From the NCBI RefSeq assembly GCF_019100565.1, contig NZ_JAHRID010000008.1, positions 149,949 to 213,948 of the forward strand: a stretch of DNA of 64,000 nt, read 5' to 3'. The notes under the pieces were generated by a model that saw only the letters and a list, made by a program, of their open reading frames with translations, did no database searches and was not told the DNA's origin. Each line of letters begins with the position of its first letter. Position 1 is the first letter of the stretch. Shown piece by piece: positions 63,940 through 64,000 of this stretch. Origin of the DNA: Arsukibacterium indicum. GTDB lineage: Bacteria > Pseudomonadota > Gammaproteobacteria > Enterobacterales > Alteromonadaceae. Made by a program: the position numbers and the translations under genes.

Positions 63940-64000
63940 AATTGGCCACGGTTTTATAGTAAAGCCAGTATCTTTTCTCTGACTCATTTGGTGTTAAACC
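63924..64000. mobile_element. Insertion sequence end (rest lies outside the window)
   Basis: The boundary with hsdM is at 63923/63924. The end begins TGTAGTGGTC. Starting TG and inserting into a coding region fits an IS3-like element, though the family is not certain from 77 bases. Confidence 0.65.
63932..64000 (-). CDS. C-terminal fragment of an IS transposase
   Basis: On the minus strand 22 codons are open up to a stop at 63932-63934: the last residues read GLTPNESEKRYWLYYKTVAN then Phe-Thr. This ends about eight bases from the terminus of the element, as expected for a transposase. The pattern LTPNExEKRYW resembles the end of rve-type transposases of the IS3 family; with so few residues the family is uncertain. 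Confidence 0.55.
   Translation of the reverse strand, partial: GLTPNESEKRYWLYYKTVANFT

Overview
The window looks like a chromosomal segment of a marine or freshwater gammaproteobacterium of the Alteromonadales / Chromatiaceae type. Rheinheimera, Arsukibacterium or Alishewanella are my best guesses, from gene order and protein character only. Supporting features are the pilA-pilB-pilC-pilD-coaE-zapD-yacG block, the gmk-rpoZ-spoT-recG block, a PEP-CTERM protein, many TonB/MocR/BLUF/GGDEF-type genes, and REP-associated transposases.

Layout. 1-1.4 kb: end of a secreted-protein gene and a PEP-CTERM protein with a sigma-54-like promoter. 1.4-9.5 kb: yacG, zapD, coaE and the type IV pilus genes pilD, pilC, pilB and pilA, all on the minus strand. 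Between pilB and pilA sits an inserted module with a REP-associated tyrosine transposase and a Phd/ParE-type toxin-antitoxin pair, bracketed by 59-bp direct repeats. 9.9-11.6 kb: a HepT/MntA toxin-antitoxin pair and a second REP-associated transposase. 11.6-16 kb: a D-amino-acid / 5-oxoproline block (D-amino-acid aminotransferase, D-glutamate cyclase family, 5-oxoprolinase PxpC, PxpB, PxpA). 16.7-22.7 kb: a giant Cache-type membrane protein, a 267-bp MITE-like element and a DUF1445 protein, the other half of the animal D-glutamate cyclase architecture. 21.8-25 kb: a MetR-like regulator divergent from mesX-mesD, a folate-independent methionine synthase pair with MetJ-box-like and MetR-like sites. 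25-31.6 kb: recG, a solute-binding protein, ridA, spoT, rpoZ, gmk. 31.7-49.9 kb: ordinary accessory metabolism (thioesterase-like protein, a propeller/GGDEF sensor, LysR plus gabD-gabT, TPR-sulfotransferase, TonB receptor, nitrilase-family amidohydrolase, MocR regulator with an extra C-terminal domain, MFS transporter, serine hydrolase, BLUF photosensor).

From about 50 kb to the end the DNA becomes a mobile defence island that looks more AT-rich. It holds AbiEi/AbiEii, an orphan DUF6088 protein, a PIN toxin with HTH antitoxin (and a decayed second copy of the HTH gene), a 314-aa unknown, an inovirus Gp2-like protein, a small tyrosine recombinase, RadC-type JAB protein, AlpA, and a ProQ/FinO-domain protein. 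These are followed by a WYL regulator, three small unknowns, a two-gene unit coding for a NdpA-family nucleoid-associated protein and a membrane protein, and a type I methyltransferase gene (hsdM) cut by an insertion sequence whose end lies in the window. The NdpA/membrane pair, set between a WYL regulator and hsdM, is the best candidate here for an undescribed system.

Housekeeping calls rest on clear family motifs. Functions in the island are mostly family-level, and several genes remain unknown.
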